DNA from: Ilumatobacteraceae bacterium
GTDB lineage: Bacteria; Actinomycetota; Acidimicrobiia; Acidimicrobiales; Ilumatobacteraceae
NCBI GenBank assembly: GCA_013213745.1
Contig: JABSQH010000012.1
Span: 1-53,334, forward strand
DNA: 53,334 nt
Reading direction: 5' to 3'
Positions 41,578 to 50,393 of this stretch are shown here, piece after piece. Position 1 is the stretch's first letter, and each line of letters starts with the position of its first letter. Under the pieces are notes generated by a model. The model saw only the letters and a list, made by a program, of their open reading frames with translations, ran no database searches and had not been told where the DNA came from. Both the position numbers and the translations under genes were made by a program.

Positions 41578-41606
41578 AATCTAGAGGGCCATCTGAGACC
41601 TGACAA
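41578..41606 (-). promoter_or_regulatory. whiB promoter, TTGTCA-17-TAGATT
   Basis: On the minus strand TTGTCA (41606-41601) and TAGATT (41583-41578) are separated by 17 bp, a near-consensus primary-sigma promoter. The predicted start lies about 105 nt before the whiB GTG. Confidence 0.6.
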
Positions 41607-41705
41607 GGGCGCGTTCGGACCGATCTGTGTGATCGATTCCGCCGATCGGGACGAGCGATCGGGTGGTGTGCTGGCAACCGGCCGTGTACCGGTAAGACTG
41701 CGCCC

Positions 41706-42428
41706 GTGCTCGTGATCGCTCATCGTGGGGCCAGCGCCGACGCGCCGCAGAATACCCCGTCCGCATTCGCGTTGGCCGAGTCGCAGGGGGCCGACGGTGT
41801 AGAACTCGACGTCCGTCACGCCTCCGACGGCACGTTGGTCGTCGTCCACGACCCCCTACCGCCAACCGTCGACCGAGACGCAACTGGCCAGGTCGACTTG
41901 CGCACCGCCTTGGCTGCGATGTCGGCGCGCATGCTGGTCAATGTCGAGATCAAGAACCTCGCCTCCGATGGTGGGTCCGACCCGACGATGGCCGTGGTCG
42001 AGGAGGTCATCGGCGAGTTGTCCTCGGCCGGTGAGACATCTCGATGGCTCGTGTCGTCGTTTTCTCCGGCGACGATCGACGCGTGTCGTACGGCCGCTCC
42101 CGACATCTCCGTGGCGCTGCTGGCGGCGCGCATCGATGATGAGCGGCTGGCGCGTGCCGCTGCCAGCGGGTACTCGGCCGTGCACCCGCACGAATCGACC
42201 GTCGACGGCGCCCTCGTCGATCGCTGCCACGCGGCCGGTCTGGCCGTGAATACGTGGACGGTCAATGATCCCGAGCGCATCGTCGAGCTCGCCCGGCTCG
42301 GGGTCGATGGCGTGGTCACCGATATGCCTGCACTGGCCGTCGCGGCGCTGGAGCGCACGTCGCTGACCGATGTCGCTGCATCGCCCAGCGACGTCAGCCG
42401 CTGGGCTCGCTGGGAAACACCAGCTTGA
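41706..42428 (+). CDS. Glycerophosphodiester phosphodiesterase
   Basis: 240 residues. GDPD hallmarks are visible: LVIAHRGASADAPQNTPSAF (catalytic His and Arg), DGVELDVRHASDGTLVVVHD (metal ligands Glu and Asp, second His), VNVEIKN, and the C-terminal VNTWTVNDPE. The enzyme cleaves glycerophosphodiesters to glycerol-3-phosphate and an alcohol. No signal peptide is seen, so it acts in the cytosol. The 3' end overlaps the convergent diacylglycerol-kinase-like gene by 35 bp. Confidence 0.93.
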   Translation: MLVIAHRGASADAPQNTPSAFALAESQGADGVELDVRHASDGTLVVVHDPLPPTVDRDATGQVDLRTALAAMSARMLVNVEIKNLASDGGSDPTMAVVEEVIGELSSAGETSRWLVSSFSPATIDACRTAAPDISVALLAARIDDERLARAAASGYSAVHPHESTVDGALVDRCHAAGLAVNTWTVNDPERIVELARLGVDGVVTDMPALAVAALERTSLTDVAASPSDVSRWARWETPA

Positions 42429-43329
42429 CCGCCTCGGGGACGTGATCGAACTCGAGGCGGTTCGTCGAACCCAGGGCGTCGCCGTCGACCTGGTAGGGAA
42501 ACGGCACCTCGTGTTCGATTACGAGGTGGTCGACATCGATGCGCACGTCAAGCGAGTCGGTCGGCGTCACGCCACCACCACCGAGCGCGCCGGCCAGTGA
42601 ACCGAGGATGGCCGTTGCTCGCATCGTGGTGAACGTGACTACGACGAGACCACGGTCGAGCGTGGCGGCTGGGGAGAGGTCGAGCGGTCGGTTGCCCAAG
42701 TATGTGTACGGGTTGGTGTTGAGCACGATCGAGAAGTAGCCCTCGTCGACGTCGTGGCCCCCGTCGCCCGACACGCGGAAGTGTGGCTGGTGCCGGTCGT
42801 ACCCGCGCCACCACGTCGTGAGACCTGCGGTGATGAACAGCGGGTGACCCAGCCAGCGCTTTAACGACCCTCGACGTTCAACCTGCTCGACCACCGCCGC
42901 GTCGAATCCGACTCCGGTGTGGAAGCAGAAGAAGCGACCGTTGACACGGCCGAGGCCGATGGGTGCAATCCGGCCCACGGCGATGCCGTCAGCCACTCGG
43001 TCGGCGGCGGCGACAGGATCGTTTGGGAGGCCGAGCGTCCGAGCGAACACGTTGGTCGAGCCTCCGGGCACGACGCCGAGCGCAGTGTTGGTCCCGGCGA
43101 TGCCGGTCGCCACTTCGTTCAGGGTGCCGTCGCCGCCGAAGCCGATCACGACGTCGAGGCCGCGGCGCGCGGCGTCGGCGGCGAACCGGGTGGCGTGGCC
43201 GCGTCGATTCGTTTCGACGACTTCCACGTCGGCGTCGCGTCCGAGCCGTCGGTGCACGACCACGGTGTTGCGCGCCGTGACCGACGACGCAAACGAGTTG
43301 ACGATCAACAAGACCCGCAAGCCGCTCAC
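42394..43329 (-). CDS. Diacylglycerol kinase/lipid kinase family protein
   Basis: 311 residues from GTG 43329. The frame extends to 43437, but the extra residues are low complexity and would overlap etfB. The catalytic-domain motif FGGDGTLNEVATGIAG and the nucleotide loop VPGGSTNVFARTLG are intact, followed by the C-terminal beta domain (FHTGVGFDAAVV). Such enzymes phosphorylate diacylglycerol or related lipids at the inner membrane face. The gene is divergent from etfB and convergent with GDPD; both neighbours touch phospholipid turnover only by inference. Confidence 0.9.
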   Translation of the reverse strand: MSGLRVLLIVNSFASSVTARNTVVVHRRLGRDADVEVVETNRRGHATRFAADAARRGLDVVIGFGGDGTLNEVATGIAGTNTALGVVPGGSTNVFARTLGLPNDPVAAADRVADGIAVGRIAPIGLGRVNGRFFCFHTGVGFDAAVVEQVERRGSLKRWLGHPLFITAGLTTWWRGYDRHQPHFRVSGDGGHDVDEGYFSIVLNTNPYTYLGNRPLDLSPAATLDRGLVVVTFTTMRATAILGSLAGALGGGGVTPTDSLDVRIDVDHLVIEHEVPFPYQVDGDALGSTNRLEFDHVPEAVKLVFPSEPSG

Positions 43330-43431
43330 CCTAATGACCGGGCGACAGGAGCCCGCCGGGGCGACCGAGCCCGAAGGAGAGCGCGGACGAGTTGGGGTGC
43401 CGCCGTACCGAGCGGTAGCGTCAACCTGAGT

Positions 43432-44199
43432 ATGCATGTGATCGTTTGTGTCAAACAGATCCCCGATCCGGCGCTGCCAGGGGAGCTCGATCCAGCGACC
43501 AACACGTTGAAGCGTGAAGGCAAGCTGATCCTCGACGAGTCCGATGGTTATGGCGTCGAGATGGCGTTGCAGCTGGTCACCGCGGCCGGTGGCGGCGAGG
43601 TGAGTCTCGTGTCGATGGCCCCGAACGACGAGGTCAGCGGCCTCCGCACGGCACTCGCGATGGGCGCAGCCAAGGCAGTGCTGGTGTCAGATCCGGCCCT
43701 GTCTGGGGCCGACGCTCTGACGACCGCGAAGGTGCTCGGCGCAGCGACCAAGAAGCTCGACGATGCCGACCTCATCTTGGCTGGCACCGAGTCGTCTGAT
43801 GGATATACCGGCACGGTCCCCGAGCAGTTGGCCGAGGTTCTGGGCCTGCCGTCGGTCACCTTCGCCAAGACGGTCGAAGTTGCCGACGGCGCGCTGAAGG
43901 TCGATCGTCAGACCGAGGCCGGATACGACGAAGTCTCCTGCCCGCTCCCCGCAGTGGTCTCGGTGACCGCAGGCGTGGTCGAGCCCCGGTACCCGAGCTT
44001 CAAGGGAATCATGGCGGCGAAGTCGAAGCCGGTCGAGACGGTCACACTCGGCGACCTCGGCATCGATGCAGTGTCGTGGGCGCAGCAGATCGTGTCGGTC
44101 GACGATGCCCCCGAGCGTGAGGCCGGCGAGGTCATCGAAGACGACGGTGAGGCATTCGGCAAGATCGTCGAGTTCCTCGACAACTTGAAGGTCATCTGA
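43432..44199 (+). CDS. etfB: Electron transfer flavoprotein subunit beta
   Basis: 255 residues from ATG 43432. Motifs include MHVIVCVKQIPDPALPGELD at the start, the AMP-binding region ADLILAGTESSDGYTGTVPE, and the recognition segment RYPSFKGIMAAKSKP. EtfAB accepts electrons from acyl-CoA and other dehydrogenases and passes them to the quinone pool. TAGCGT lies 10 nt before the ATG, and no Shine-Dalgarno is seen. etfA follows after 26 bp with a good ribosome site. Confidence 0.95.
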   Translation: MHVIVCVKQIPDPALPGELDPATNTLKREGKLILDESDGYGVEMALQLVTAAGGGEVSLVSMAPNDEVSGLRTALAMGAAKAVLVSDPALSGADALTTAKVLGAATKKLDDADLILAGTESSDGYTGTVPEQLAEVLGLPSVTFAKTVEVADGALKVDRQTEAGYDEVSCPLPAVVSVTAGVVEPRYPSFKGIMAAKSKPVETVTLGDLGIDAVSWAQQIVSVDDAPEREAGEVIEDDGEAFGKIVEFLDNLKVI

Positions 44200-44225
44200 G
44201 GGCAAGGGACGAACAGGAGTCAACG

Positions 44226-45194
44226 ATGGGAATCGACAACATCTGGGTATTCGCCCAAGCTGCGAACGGCGAGCCGACGACCGGCACCCTCGAACTGATC
44301 ACCAAGGCCCGCGAGCTCGGCGCGACGGTCACTGCGTTCCTCGGCGGCGACGCCGGACCGATCGCGGGAGCGCTTGGCGAGCACGGCGCAGCGAAGGTGT
44401 ATGCCACCGGCGACCTCGGCGGGTCGTTGCCGGGCGTGGCGGTTGCTGCGGCGATGCAAGCCGTCATCGACGGGGGCGACAGTCCCGATCTGATCATGTT
44501 CCCGCAGTCCTACGAGGGCCGCGACGTCATGAGCCGCCTCTCGGTGAAGCTCGACCGCACCGTCCTGACGAACTCGACTGAGGTTGCCGTCGACGGCGAC
44601 TCCGTCACGGTCACCACACCGGTCTTCGGCGGCACCAAGCTCGTCAACTCGACCTTCTCGGGTGAGCGTCCGTTCCTCGCAGCGTTCCGTCCGAAGAGCT
44701 TCGCCGCAGAGCCCTCCGGCGGCGGTGCCGCCGAAGTGGCCGACGCCCCGGTGCCGGACCTCGGCGCCGCTGGCGCTGCCGCGGTCACCGCGGTGCATGT
44801 CGAAGAGACCACCGGTCCCAAGCTCGACGAGGCCGCTGTGGTCGTATCGGGCGGTCGCGGGCTCGGTGAGGCCACCAACTTCGAGATGATCGAGACGCTG
44901 GCCTCGCTGCTGAAGGGTGCGCCCGGAGCGACCCGCGCCATCGTCGACGCTGGCTGGGTCCCGTACTCGCTGCAGGTCGGCCAGACCGGCAAGGTCGTGA
45001 AGCCGACCGTCTACGTCGCAGCCGGTATCTCCGGTGCGACACAGCACATGGTCGGCATGAAGGGCTCGAAGAACATCATCGCGATCAACAAGGACGCAGA
45101 GGCGCCGATCTTCGGTGTCGCCGACCTCGGCATCGTGGGCGACGTGCACAAGGTGCTGCCCAAGCTGATCGAAGCGTTGCAGTCGCGCGGCTGA
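44226..45194 (+). CDS. etfA: Electron transfer flavoprotein subunit alpha
   Basis: 322 residues, with AGGAG before the ATG. The C-terminal FAD domain is complete: [55 protein letters not shown] and [19 protein letters not shown]. It forms the heterodimer with EtfB and binds the redox-active FAD. No ETF-quinone oxidoreductase gene is in the window. The gene ends 24 bp from the convergent hypothetical gene. Confidence 0.96.
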   Translation: MGIDNIWVFAQAANGEPTTGTLELITKARELGATVTAFLGGDAGPIAGALGEHGAAKVYATGDLGGSLPGVAVAAAMQAVIDGGDSPDLIMFPQSYEGRDVMSRLSVKLDRTVLTNSTEVAVDGDSVTVTTPVFGGTKLVNSTFSGERPFLAAFRPKSFAAEPSGGGAAEVADAPVPDLGAAGAAAVTAVHVEETTGPKLDEAAVVVSGGRGLGEATNFEMIETLASLLKGAPGATRAIVDAGWVPYSLQVGQTGKVVKPTVYVAAGISGATQHMVGMKGSKNIIAINKDAEAPIFGVADLGIVGDVHKVLPKLIEALQSRG

Positions 45195-45218
45195 CGCTGA
45201 CACTGCCTAGCTGTTGGG

Positions 45219-46208
45219 TCAGGCCTCGTCGGCGGCGTTGATCGCCCACGCCACGTGCTCGTGGCGATCTTCGACCGCGAGTCGCAAACTCCAGCCGAGT
45301 TCGGGCTCGAACGCGTCCCAGCGGTACCAGCTGAACTCGTGTGCGGCGTGTCCGAGTTCGTCGGGATCGACCGGCCACTGATTGAGCAGGTCGGCGAGGG
45401 CGGCGAGCACCCACCACGCTCCGAATCTTCCGGTTGCCGCACCTCGCCGTCGCCCGTGGGCGCCCCCGGATGCGCCGCACCACGCGAGCCATGCGAGCGC
45501 ATCGGTCGGGCTGATCTCGACGACGCGGGCGCGGCGCACGCCCAGCGCGCCGATCGCGTCACCGAGTGAACCGTCGACACAAGCGGTTTCGATCGTGCCG
45601 TTCGACTCCGTGGTCCACACGTCGATGAGTTGGCGGATAGCGAGGTCGACGTCGTCGTCGAGACGCTCCGCGTCCGGTGTCGCATCGATTGGCAGCTGCG
45701 GTGCCGGCAGGTCCGGCATGTGGCAGCGGACGTCGTTGTCGCGGTAGTCGGCGAGCGCGTAGACGGGCTCCCACGCACCGACGGTGGTTGGGATGTCGAG
45801 GACGTCATGCAGCGCCGTCGCAGTGATCGTCTCGCCGCGCAGGGCGCGTTCGTGGGCGACGAACGCCGCGACGGGGCCAGGGCGCAAGTGCTCGGAGAGG
45901 TCGGTCCACGAGTGGTGTTGGGCCGCGACCTCGGCGCGCGGGCCGATGGCGAATCGACCGCTTCCGGGCGCATCGAGAATCGTGGCCACCAGCTCAGGAG
46001 GCCCGAGCAACACCAGTCGGTACTCGGCAAGGGTGGCGGCCGGCCAGAGTTGTCGGCCGGTATCGATCGCCGCCCGCGATCTCCGCCGAATCCGGTCGAG
46101 CCCCGCCCAATCGCGTGCTGCTGTCCGATCGTCGATGAGGCGCACGAGACCGTCGAGATCGACTCGATGAATCAGCGCATCGAGGTCGTCGTCGGGATCG
46201 GGCGCCAT
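45219..46208 (-). CDS. Conserved hypothetical protein at the end of the SCO1664 cluster
   Basis: 329 residues with no signal peptide and no membrane helix. The sequence is rich in Trp, Ala and Asp. Features include LDEVADALIH-like acidic starts ([16 protein letters not shown]), [20 protein letters not shown] and a C-terminal [16 protein letters not shown] segment. I do not recognise the family. It begins 21 bp after the SCO1664-family gene, so it is probably the last gene of that operon. The end is convergent with etfA. Confidence 0.8.
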   Translation of the reverse strand: MAPDPDDDLDALIHRVDLDGLVRLIDDRTAARDWAGLDRIRRRSRAAIDTGRQLWPAATLAEYRLVLLGPPELVATILDAPGSGRFAIGPRAEVAAQHHSWTDLSEHLRPGPVAAFVAHERALRGETITATALHDVLDIPTTVGAWEPVYALADYRDNDVRCHMPDLPAPQLPIDATPDAERLDDDVDLAIRQLIDVWTTESNGTIETACVDGSLGDAIGALGVRRARVVEISPTDALAWLAWCGASGGAHGRRRGAATGRFGAWWVLAALADLLNQWPVDPDELGHAAHEFSWYRWDAFEPELGWSLRLAVEDRHEHVAWAINAADEA

Positions 46209-46229
46209 GTGCTCAGGGGAGTGTCGGGT

Positions 46230-47000
46230 TCACACGAGCGGCCATGGATAGCGGCGACCGCTCGGATCGGTCGGGAACTCGCGACCGGTCACGACTCGAC
46301 GGGCCCGCTCGGAGATCGCTTCGACTTCGTCGTCGCTCAGCAATGCTGCAACGTCGAGGGGGACGCGGTCGCACAGCGGCGCGATCGCGTCGAGCAGACC
46401 CTCGGGAACGGGCTCGCCACCGAACTCCCAGATCACCGTGCGTAGCTTGAACTCGGCCGCAAAGCACAACCCGTTGTCGATGGCCCACACGGCGCCGTCG
46501 TCGTTCGCCACGTCATCATCGCCGCTCGTTGGTGGCACGAGCAGACAGTGCCCGCTCTTGCGGTCGGTGTTGTTGGCGATCAAGTCGAGTAGCGCGATTC
46601 TGCGCAGGTCGTCGTGGAGCTGCGGGTGATTCTCGTAGATGGTGAAGTAGTGCTCGCGATGATCAGCCAGCACGAACCACTGCACCGATCCTTCACCCAG
46701 AGGGCCGTCGCGCAACACCGTTGGCGGAACGACATGGACACCGATGGCCTCGCTCAGGCGGTAGGCCGCGACCTCGCGCCGGTGGAGCCCCGGCTCGAAG
46801 TCCCACAACGGTCGTTCGCCGCGGGTCGGTTTGTAGATCGCTGGATGGCTCAGGCCGTCGTGGACGACATGCACGAGGAACGTGGCATTGCTGCTGTACG
46901 GCATGCGACCGTCGACCTCGATCTCGCCGCGCACGAGGTGTTCGATCGGATCGTCGATTCGATCGACCCGTAGTTGGACGCCGGTCTGCTCGTCGGTCAT
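46230..47000 (-). CDS. SCO1664-family protein (phosphatidylinositol-kinase-like fold)
   Basis: 256 residues. Kinase-fold elements are visible: AIYKPTRGERPLWDFEPG with a likely ATP-binding lysine, REVAAYRLSEAIGVHVVPPT, LLDLIANNTDRKSGHCLLVP resembling a catalytic loop, and VWAIDNGLCF with the metal-binding Asp. It belongs with the actinobacterial SCO1664 family, described as related to PI 3-/4-kinases. The substrate is unknown. It lies 21 bp after the DUF3090 gene, in a conserved cluster with a histidine phosphatase. Confidence 0.87.
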   Translation of the reverse strand: MTDEQTGVQLRVDRIDDPIEHLVRGEIEVDGRMPYSSNATFLVHVVHDGLSHPAIYKPTRGERPLWDFEPGLHRREVAAYRLSEAIGVHVVPPTVLRDGPLGEGSVQWFVLADHREHYFTIYENHPQLHDDLRRIALLDLIANNTDRKSGHCLLVPPTSGDDDVANDDGAVWAIDNGLCFAAEFKLRTVIWEFGGEPVPEGLLDAIAPLCDRVPLDVAALLSDDEVEAISERARRVVTGREFPTDPSGRRYPWPLV

Positions 47001-47021
47001 CGCCGGATGTGCTCGGACGCG

Positions 47022-47528
47022 TCAGTTCATCCGCGGGCAGGCGTGGCCGTCCGGATCCATCGGGTTGCTGCACCAGGTGCACGGAGGACGCCCTGCCTGA
47101 ATCACGACGTCGGCGTGGTCGCAGAAGGCCATGGCCTGACCACGGTTCACAAAGACACGGACGTGGCCACGACTGTCGTCGTCGATGAATTCGCCCTCCT
47201 CATCGACTTCGCCGACCTCTTCGAGCTGGATGAGGAGACGGTCAGACGCTCGGTCGTATCCGAGGCCGACGGGTCCGAGGACGAACGCAGCGTCGATCGG
47301 TTCCACGAGGTCGAACGCGCTCGGGAGCGGCTTGTCTTCGGCCGGCGGGAGGTCGCTCAGGACCTTCCGGAGATACTCGACGATGGCAGCGGCCTGTTGT
47401 TTTTCGCACTTCAGCGTGACCCGTTGCCCGTCGGCGCGGGCCTGGAGGTAGAACGTGCGCTCCCCGGGCCGCCCCTGCGTGCCAACGGTGAACGCGTCGA
47501 CCTCGTCGAACTCGTAGAAGACGGTCAT
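47022..47528 (-). CDS. DUF3090 family protein with C-terminal zinc-ribbon-like motif
   Basis: 168 residues from ATG 47528, which overlaps the histidine phosphatase stop (ATGA). Family motifs include VDAFTVGTQGRPGERTFYLQ, LIQLEEVGE and VNRGQAMAFCDHADVVIQAG. The C-terminus CTWCSNPMDPDGHACPR has four Cys/His ligands for a metal. The function is unknown. The conserved association with the neighbouring phosphatase and kinase-like protein suggests one pathway. Confidence 0.9.
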   Translation of the reverse strand: MTVFYEFDEVDAFTVGTQGRPGERTFYLQARADGQRVTLKCEKQQAAAIVEYLRKVLSDLPPAEDKPLPSAFDLVEPIDAAFVLGPVGLGYDRASDRLLIQLEEVGEVDEEGEFIDDDSRGHVRVFVNRGQAMAFCDHADVVIQAGRPPCTWCSNPMDPDGHACPRMN

Positions 47529-48235
47529 GATGGGGCCAGCTCGGTGAGCGAGCGGCCGGTCGAGTTGACCGCTAGCACGATGGGCCCACCTGCGGTGTAG
47601 GTGATTGCGGTGATCGACGCAGGGCTGATCACCGTTCGCTGGAACAGGTCGAGATGCGTGCCGGCAGCCTGGGCGACCGCAGCCTTGATCGTGTCGGCGT
47701 GGGACACGCACACGATCGTTTCGCCGCGGTGTTCGGCGCACAGCGCGGCGATCGCGTCGACCATGCGCGTCTGCATCTCGGTGAAGCTCTCGCCGTTGGG
47801 AAACCGGAACGTCGAGGGGGCGCGCTGCACCGTCTGCCATTCGGGCAACTTCATGAGGTCTGTGAGTTGGCGGCCTGTCCAATCGCCGAAGTCGCATTCG
47901 ATGAGTCCGCGGTTGGTGCGGGTCCGGAGGCCGCGCGCCTTGGAGATCGGCGCTGCGGTCTCTTTCGCACGTTCGAGCGGCGAGCTGTACACGGCGGCCA
48001 CGTTCTTCAGCTCGGCGATGCGATCGGCAGCGATCTGGGCCTGTTCGTGGCCCGAATCGGCGAGGTGCAGGCCGGCGGCCCGGCCAGGCAGCACTTGTCC
48101 GGTGGTCGGTGTCTGGCCGTGCCGCACGAGCAGGACGGTGGTCGGCTTCGGTCCCGGGTGCTTCTGCGCAGTTCGCTTCTTCTTCGTTGCGGCCCGCTTG
48201 GTGCGCTTCGACGTTGTGGTGTTGCGTGTCGCCAT
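47525..48235 (-). CDS. Histidine phosphatase, MSMEG_4193 family
   Basis: 236 residues. A basic, lysine-rich N-terminal tail (first ~28 residues) precedes the phosphatase fold with TVLLVRHGQTPTTGQVLPG, YSSPLERAKETAAPI, GLIECDFGDWTG (proton-donor region) and VCVSHADTIKA. It belongs to the cluster-associated actinobacterial subfamily. The substrate is not known; a small phosphorylated molecule is likely. It heads the operon that continues with the DUF3090 and SCO1664-family genes, and is divergent from the uracil-DNA glycosylase gene. Confidence 0.92.
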   Translation of the reverse strand: MATRNTTTSKRTKRAATKKKRTAQKHPGPKPTTVLLVRHGQTPTTGQVLPGRAAGLHLADSGHEQAQIAADRIAELKNVAAVYSSPLERAKETAAPISKARGLRTRTNRGLIECDFGDWTGRQLTDLMKLPEWQTVQRAPSTFRFPNGESFTEMQTRMVDAIAALCAEHRGETIVCVSHADTIKAAVAQAAGTHLDLFQRTVISPASITAITYTAGGPIVLAVNSTGRSLTELAPS

Positions 48236-48265
48236 GAGGTGTCGACCAACCTAACGTCGCTCGGC

Positions 48266-48931
48266 GTGAACCCACTCGCCCAGCTCGAAGCAGACGTTGT
48301 GGCGTGCCGAGCGTGTCCCCGTCTGGTGGCGTGGTGCGAGCAGGTGGCCGCCGAAAAACGGGCGGCATACCGTGATGAGGAGTACTGGGGGAGACCGATC
48401 CCCGGGTACGGGGATCCGGCGGCACGGATCGTGGTGCTGGGGCTTGCGCCGGCCGCTCACGGTGCCAATCGCACCGGCCGTGTGTTCACCGGCGATCGCA
48501 GCGGCGATTGGCTGTTTCGGGCCATGTATCGCGCTGGCTTGGCGAACCAACCGACGTCGGTGTCGGTCGATGACGGGTTGGAATTGAGCGACGCTTGGGT
48601 GACGGCTGCGGTGAAGTGTGCGCCGCCCGCGAACAAGCCGACTACGGTCGAGCGTGACGCCTGCGCACCCTTCCTCGAACGTGAACTCGAGGTACTCGCA
48701 CCGCGCGTTGTGGTCTGTCTCGGACAGTTCGGCTACCAGGCGGCGACCGCTCATTACGGGGTGCGGCCGCGACCCAAGTTCGGACACCTCGCCGAGGTAC
48801 AGGTCGTCGCCGGACCCACGCTGGTGTGTTCGTTCCATCCGAGTCAGCAGAACACGTTCACCAAGCGCCTGACCGAGCCGATGCTCGACGCGGTGTTCCA
48901 GCGCGCGGTCGAGCTGGCTGGTGAACGCTGA
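48266..48931 (+). CDS. Type-5 uracil-DNA glycosylase
   Basis: 221 residues from GTG 48266; TAACGT lies 8 nt upstream, suggesting a leaderless start. Family 5 features: Fe-S cysteines in VACRACPRLVAWCE and the later CAPPANKPTTVERDACAPFL, active-site motif GLAPAAHGANRTGRVFTGD, and the C-terminal SFHPSQQNTF. Family 5 enzymes remove uracil and other deaminated bases from double-stranded DNA. It stands alone, convergent with a broken esterase gene. Confidence 0.93.
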   Translation: MNPLAQLEADVVACRACPRLVAWCEQVAAEKRAAYRDEEYWGRPIPGYGDPAARIVVLGLAPAAHGANRTGRVFTGDRSGDWLFRAMYRAGLANQPTSVSVDDGLELSDAWVTAAVKCAPPANKPTTVERDACAPFLERELEVLAPRVVVCLGQFGYQAATAHYGVRPRPKFGHLAEVQVVAGPTLVCSFHPSQQNTFTKRLTEPMLDAVFQRAVELAGER

Positions 48932-48935
48932 GCGA

Positions 48936-49537
48936 TCAGCCGGCCTCCGGGGCGAGGGCATCGCGTAGCGCCTGTGCAGCAGCTGCCTGGGCCATCCGCG
49001 CGTCGCCGAGCGCGGTGTGCATCGAGAAGAAGCCGTGTGTGTGCGCCGCGAAGTGCAGATGTGACGTCGGCACGCCCGCAGCGGACAGGAGCTGTGCGTA
49101 GCTCGCGCCTTCGTTGCGGAGCTGGTCGAGCCCTGCGGTGAACACGGTGGCGGGCGGTCCCGAGGCGAGTGCCTCGGCGCTGGCGTAGAGCGGTGACACC
49201 CGCGGGTCGTCGACGGTGCCGTCGCTGCCCGCCAGGTACTGGTCGAGGAACCACGTCATCGCGGCGGCGGTCAAGAACAAGTCGTTGCGCTCGTCTCGAT
49301 AGGACTCATGGTGATGCTCGGGGCGCGACGCGCATGCGTCGGTCACGGGATAGACGAGCAGTTGGTTCGGGGGCGAGGCGGTAGTCCACGCTGAGCACGG
49401 TGTGCCCGGTGAGCACGGCCAGCGAGCGCGCGACGGGATCCGTGCCGTCGAGGTCGCCCGTCACCCAAGAACCACCGTGGATCCACACCGGAGCGGTACA
49501 TGGCGATCACCACGCGTGCTCCGGGATGGAGCTCCAT
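48936..49537 (-). pseudogene. Broken alpha/beta hydrolase (esterase/lipase family)
   Basis: Three frames hold pieces of one enzyme. The N-terminal piece reads GARVVIAMYRSG; a frameshift leads to VWIHGGSWVTGDLDGTDPV (oxyanion HGG) and LSVDYRLAPE; then about 70 residues including the nucleophile GDSAGG are missing. The C-terminal piece (PNQLLVYPVTDACASR, TAGLDQLRNEG with the Asp, FAAHTHGFFSMH with the His) is in a third frame. No functional enzyme can result. Confidence 0.8.
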
Positions 49538-49583
49538 CGTTGGATTCTGTCAGCCGCCCACCCGGTCAGTCGGCCCGGGTCCC

Positions 49584-49591
49584 GATAGCAT
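49584..49591 (+). promoter_or_regulatory. -10-like element before the small lipoprotein gene
   Basis: GATAGCAT ends 9 nt before the GTG at 49601, without a Shine-Dalgarno between. Confidence 0.45.
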
Positions 49592-49600
49592 CGGATCCCC

Positions 49601-49876
49601 GTGAAGCCCCGTCGACTCGCCGCCATTGTTGCGCTCGCAGTTGTCGCCGTCGGGTGTGTGTCGGACCCCAGCCCCAACCGTGTGGCCGAGGACCTGATCA
49701 ACACCTTGGCCACGACTGAAGAAGAGCGCGAGTGCATGCTCGAGGTACTCGAGGGGTACGACGTCAACGAGCTCGGCAGCGACGCCGACAGCGACAACCC
49801 GCTGAACGCCGACCCGGCGAACGAAGAGCTCGATCGATTCCAGGCCGACCTCGAAGCCTGCCGCGCTGCTGGCTGA
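49601..49876 (+). CDS. Small putative lipoprotein, unknown function
   Basis: 91 residues from GTG 49601. The signal peptide ends in VVAVGC (lipidated Cys19). The mature part is acidic and helical with two further cysteines (ERECMLEVLEG and LEACRAAG), which could form a disulfide outside the membrane. No family is recognised. It sits alone between two remnants. Confidence 0.7.
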   Translation: MKPRRLAAIVALAVVAVGCVSDPSPNRVAEDLINTLATTEEERECMLEVLEGYDVNELGSDADSDNPLNADPANEELDRFQADLEACRAAG

Positions 49877-49943
49877 CGCCCGCACCGGCCGACCTCTGCG
49901 GTGAGCGAGGCGGCCGCTGTGGGCCCTTTCCCTCATCGCATGG

Positions 49944-50249
49944 TCACGCAGCGTTGGTGCAACTGGCGGCGACGGCGTCAAGGCCCGTCCGAGCACCTCG
50001 TCGTGGCTGGGATGAACAACGATCTCGGAGGTCCGGGCGGGTGAGAGACACCGCCGCACATCGTCCGAGTTCGTCGAGGTGGACGCTCGGCGTGCGATGT
50101 GCGCCGCGCAGTATCGCAATCAGCTCGCCGTGTTCCCGAAGGCGTCGAACTTGATGAGGTGGGTGGCCGGCGGCGTGTAACTGCTCGGTGCTGATCACGC
50201 CGTGTTGGTGTGCCAGCAGGCGGTGGACGGCGGGTGAGAAGTGGGTCAT
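49944..50249 (-). pseudogene. Truncated AbiEi-antitoxin/DUF559-type protein gene
   Basis: From ATG 50249 about 55 residues look like the N-terminal wing domain of AbiEi-type or DUF559 proteins (LLAHQHGVISTEQLHAAGHP, RRLREHGELIAILRGAH). Past LTRPDLRD the sequence loses similarity and ends at 49944, without the nuclease-like C-terminal domain. It is best read as a decayed gene. The rest of 49877-50393 shows nothing else I recognise. Confidence 0.6.
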
Positions 50250-50393
50250 CTCCACGCTCCGTGGTGGTCGGACGGCGCGGGAGGAATCAGTCGACCTCGA
50301 CCCTACGGGTGACACCACACAACCCAAGCTGCCGGTTGCGGTGAGGGAATTGGCTCACAGGGGGCCGCTTCGCTCACTGCAAGGGGTGGCGCG

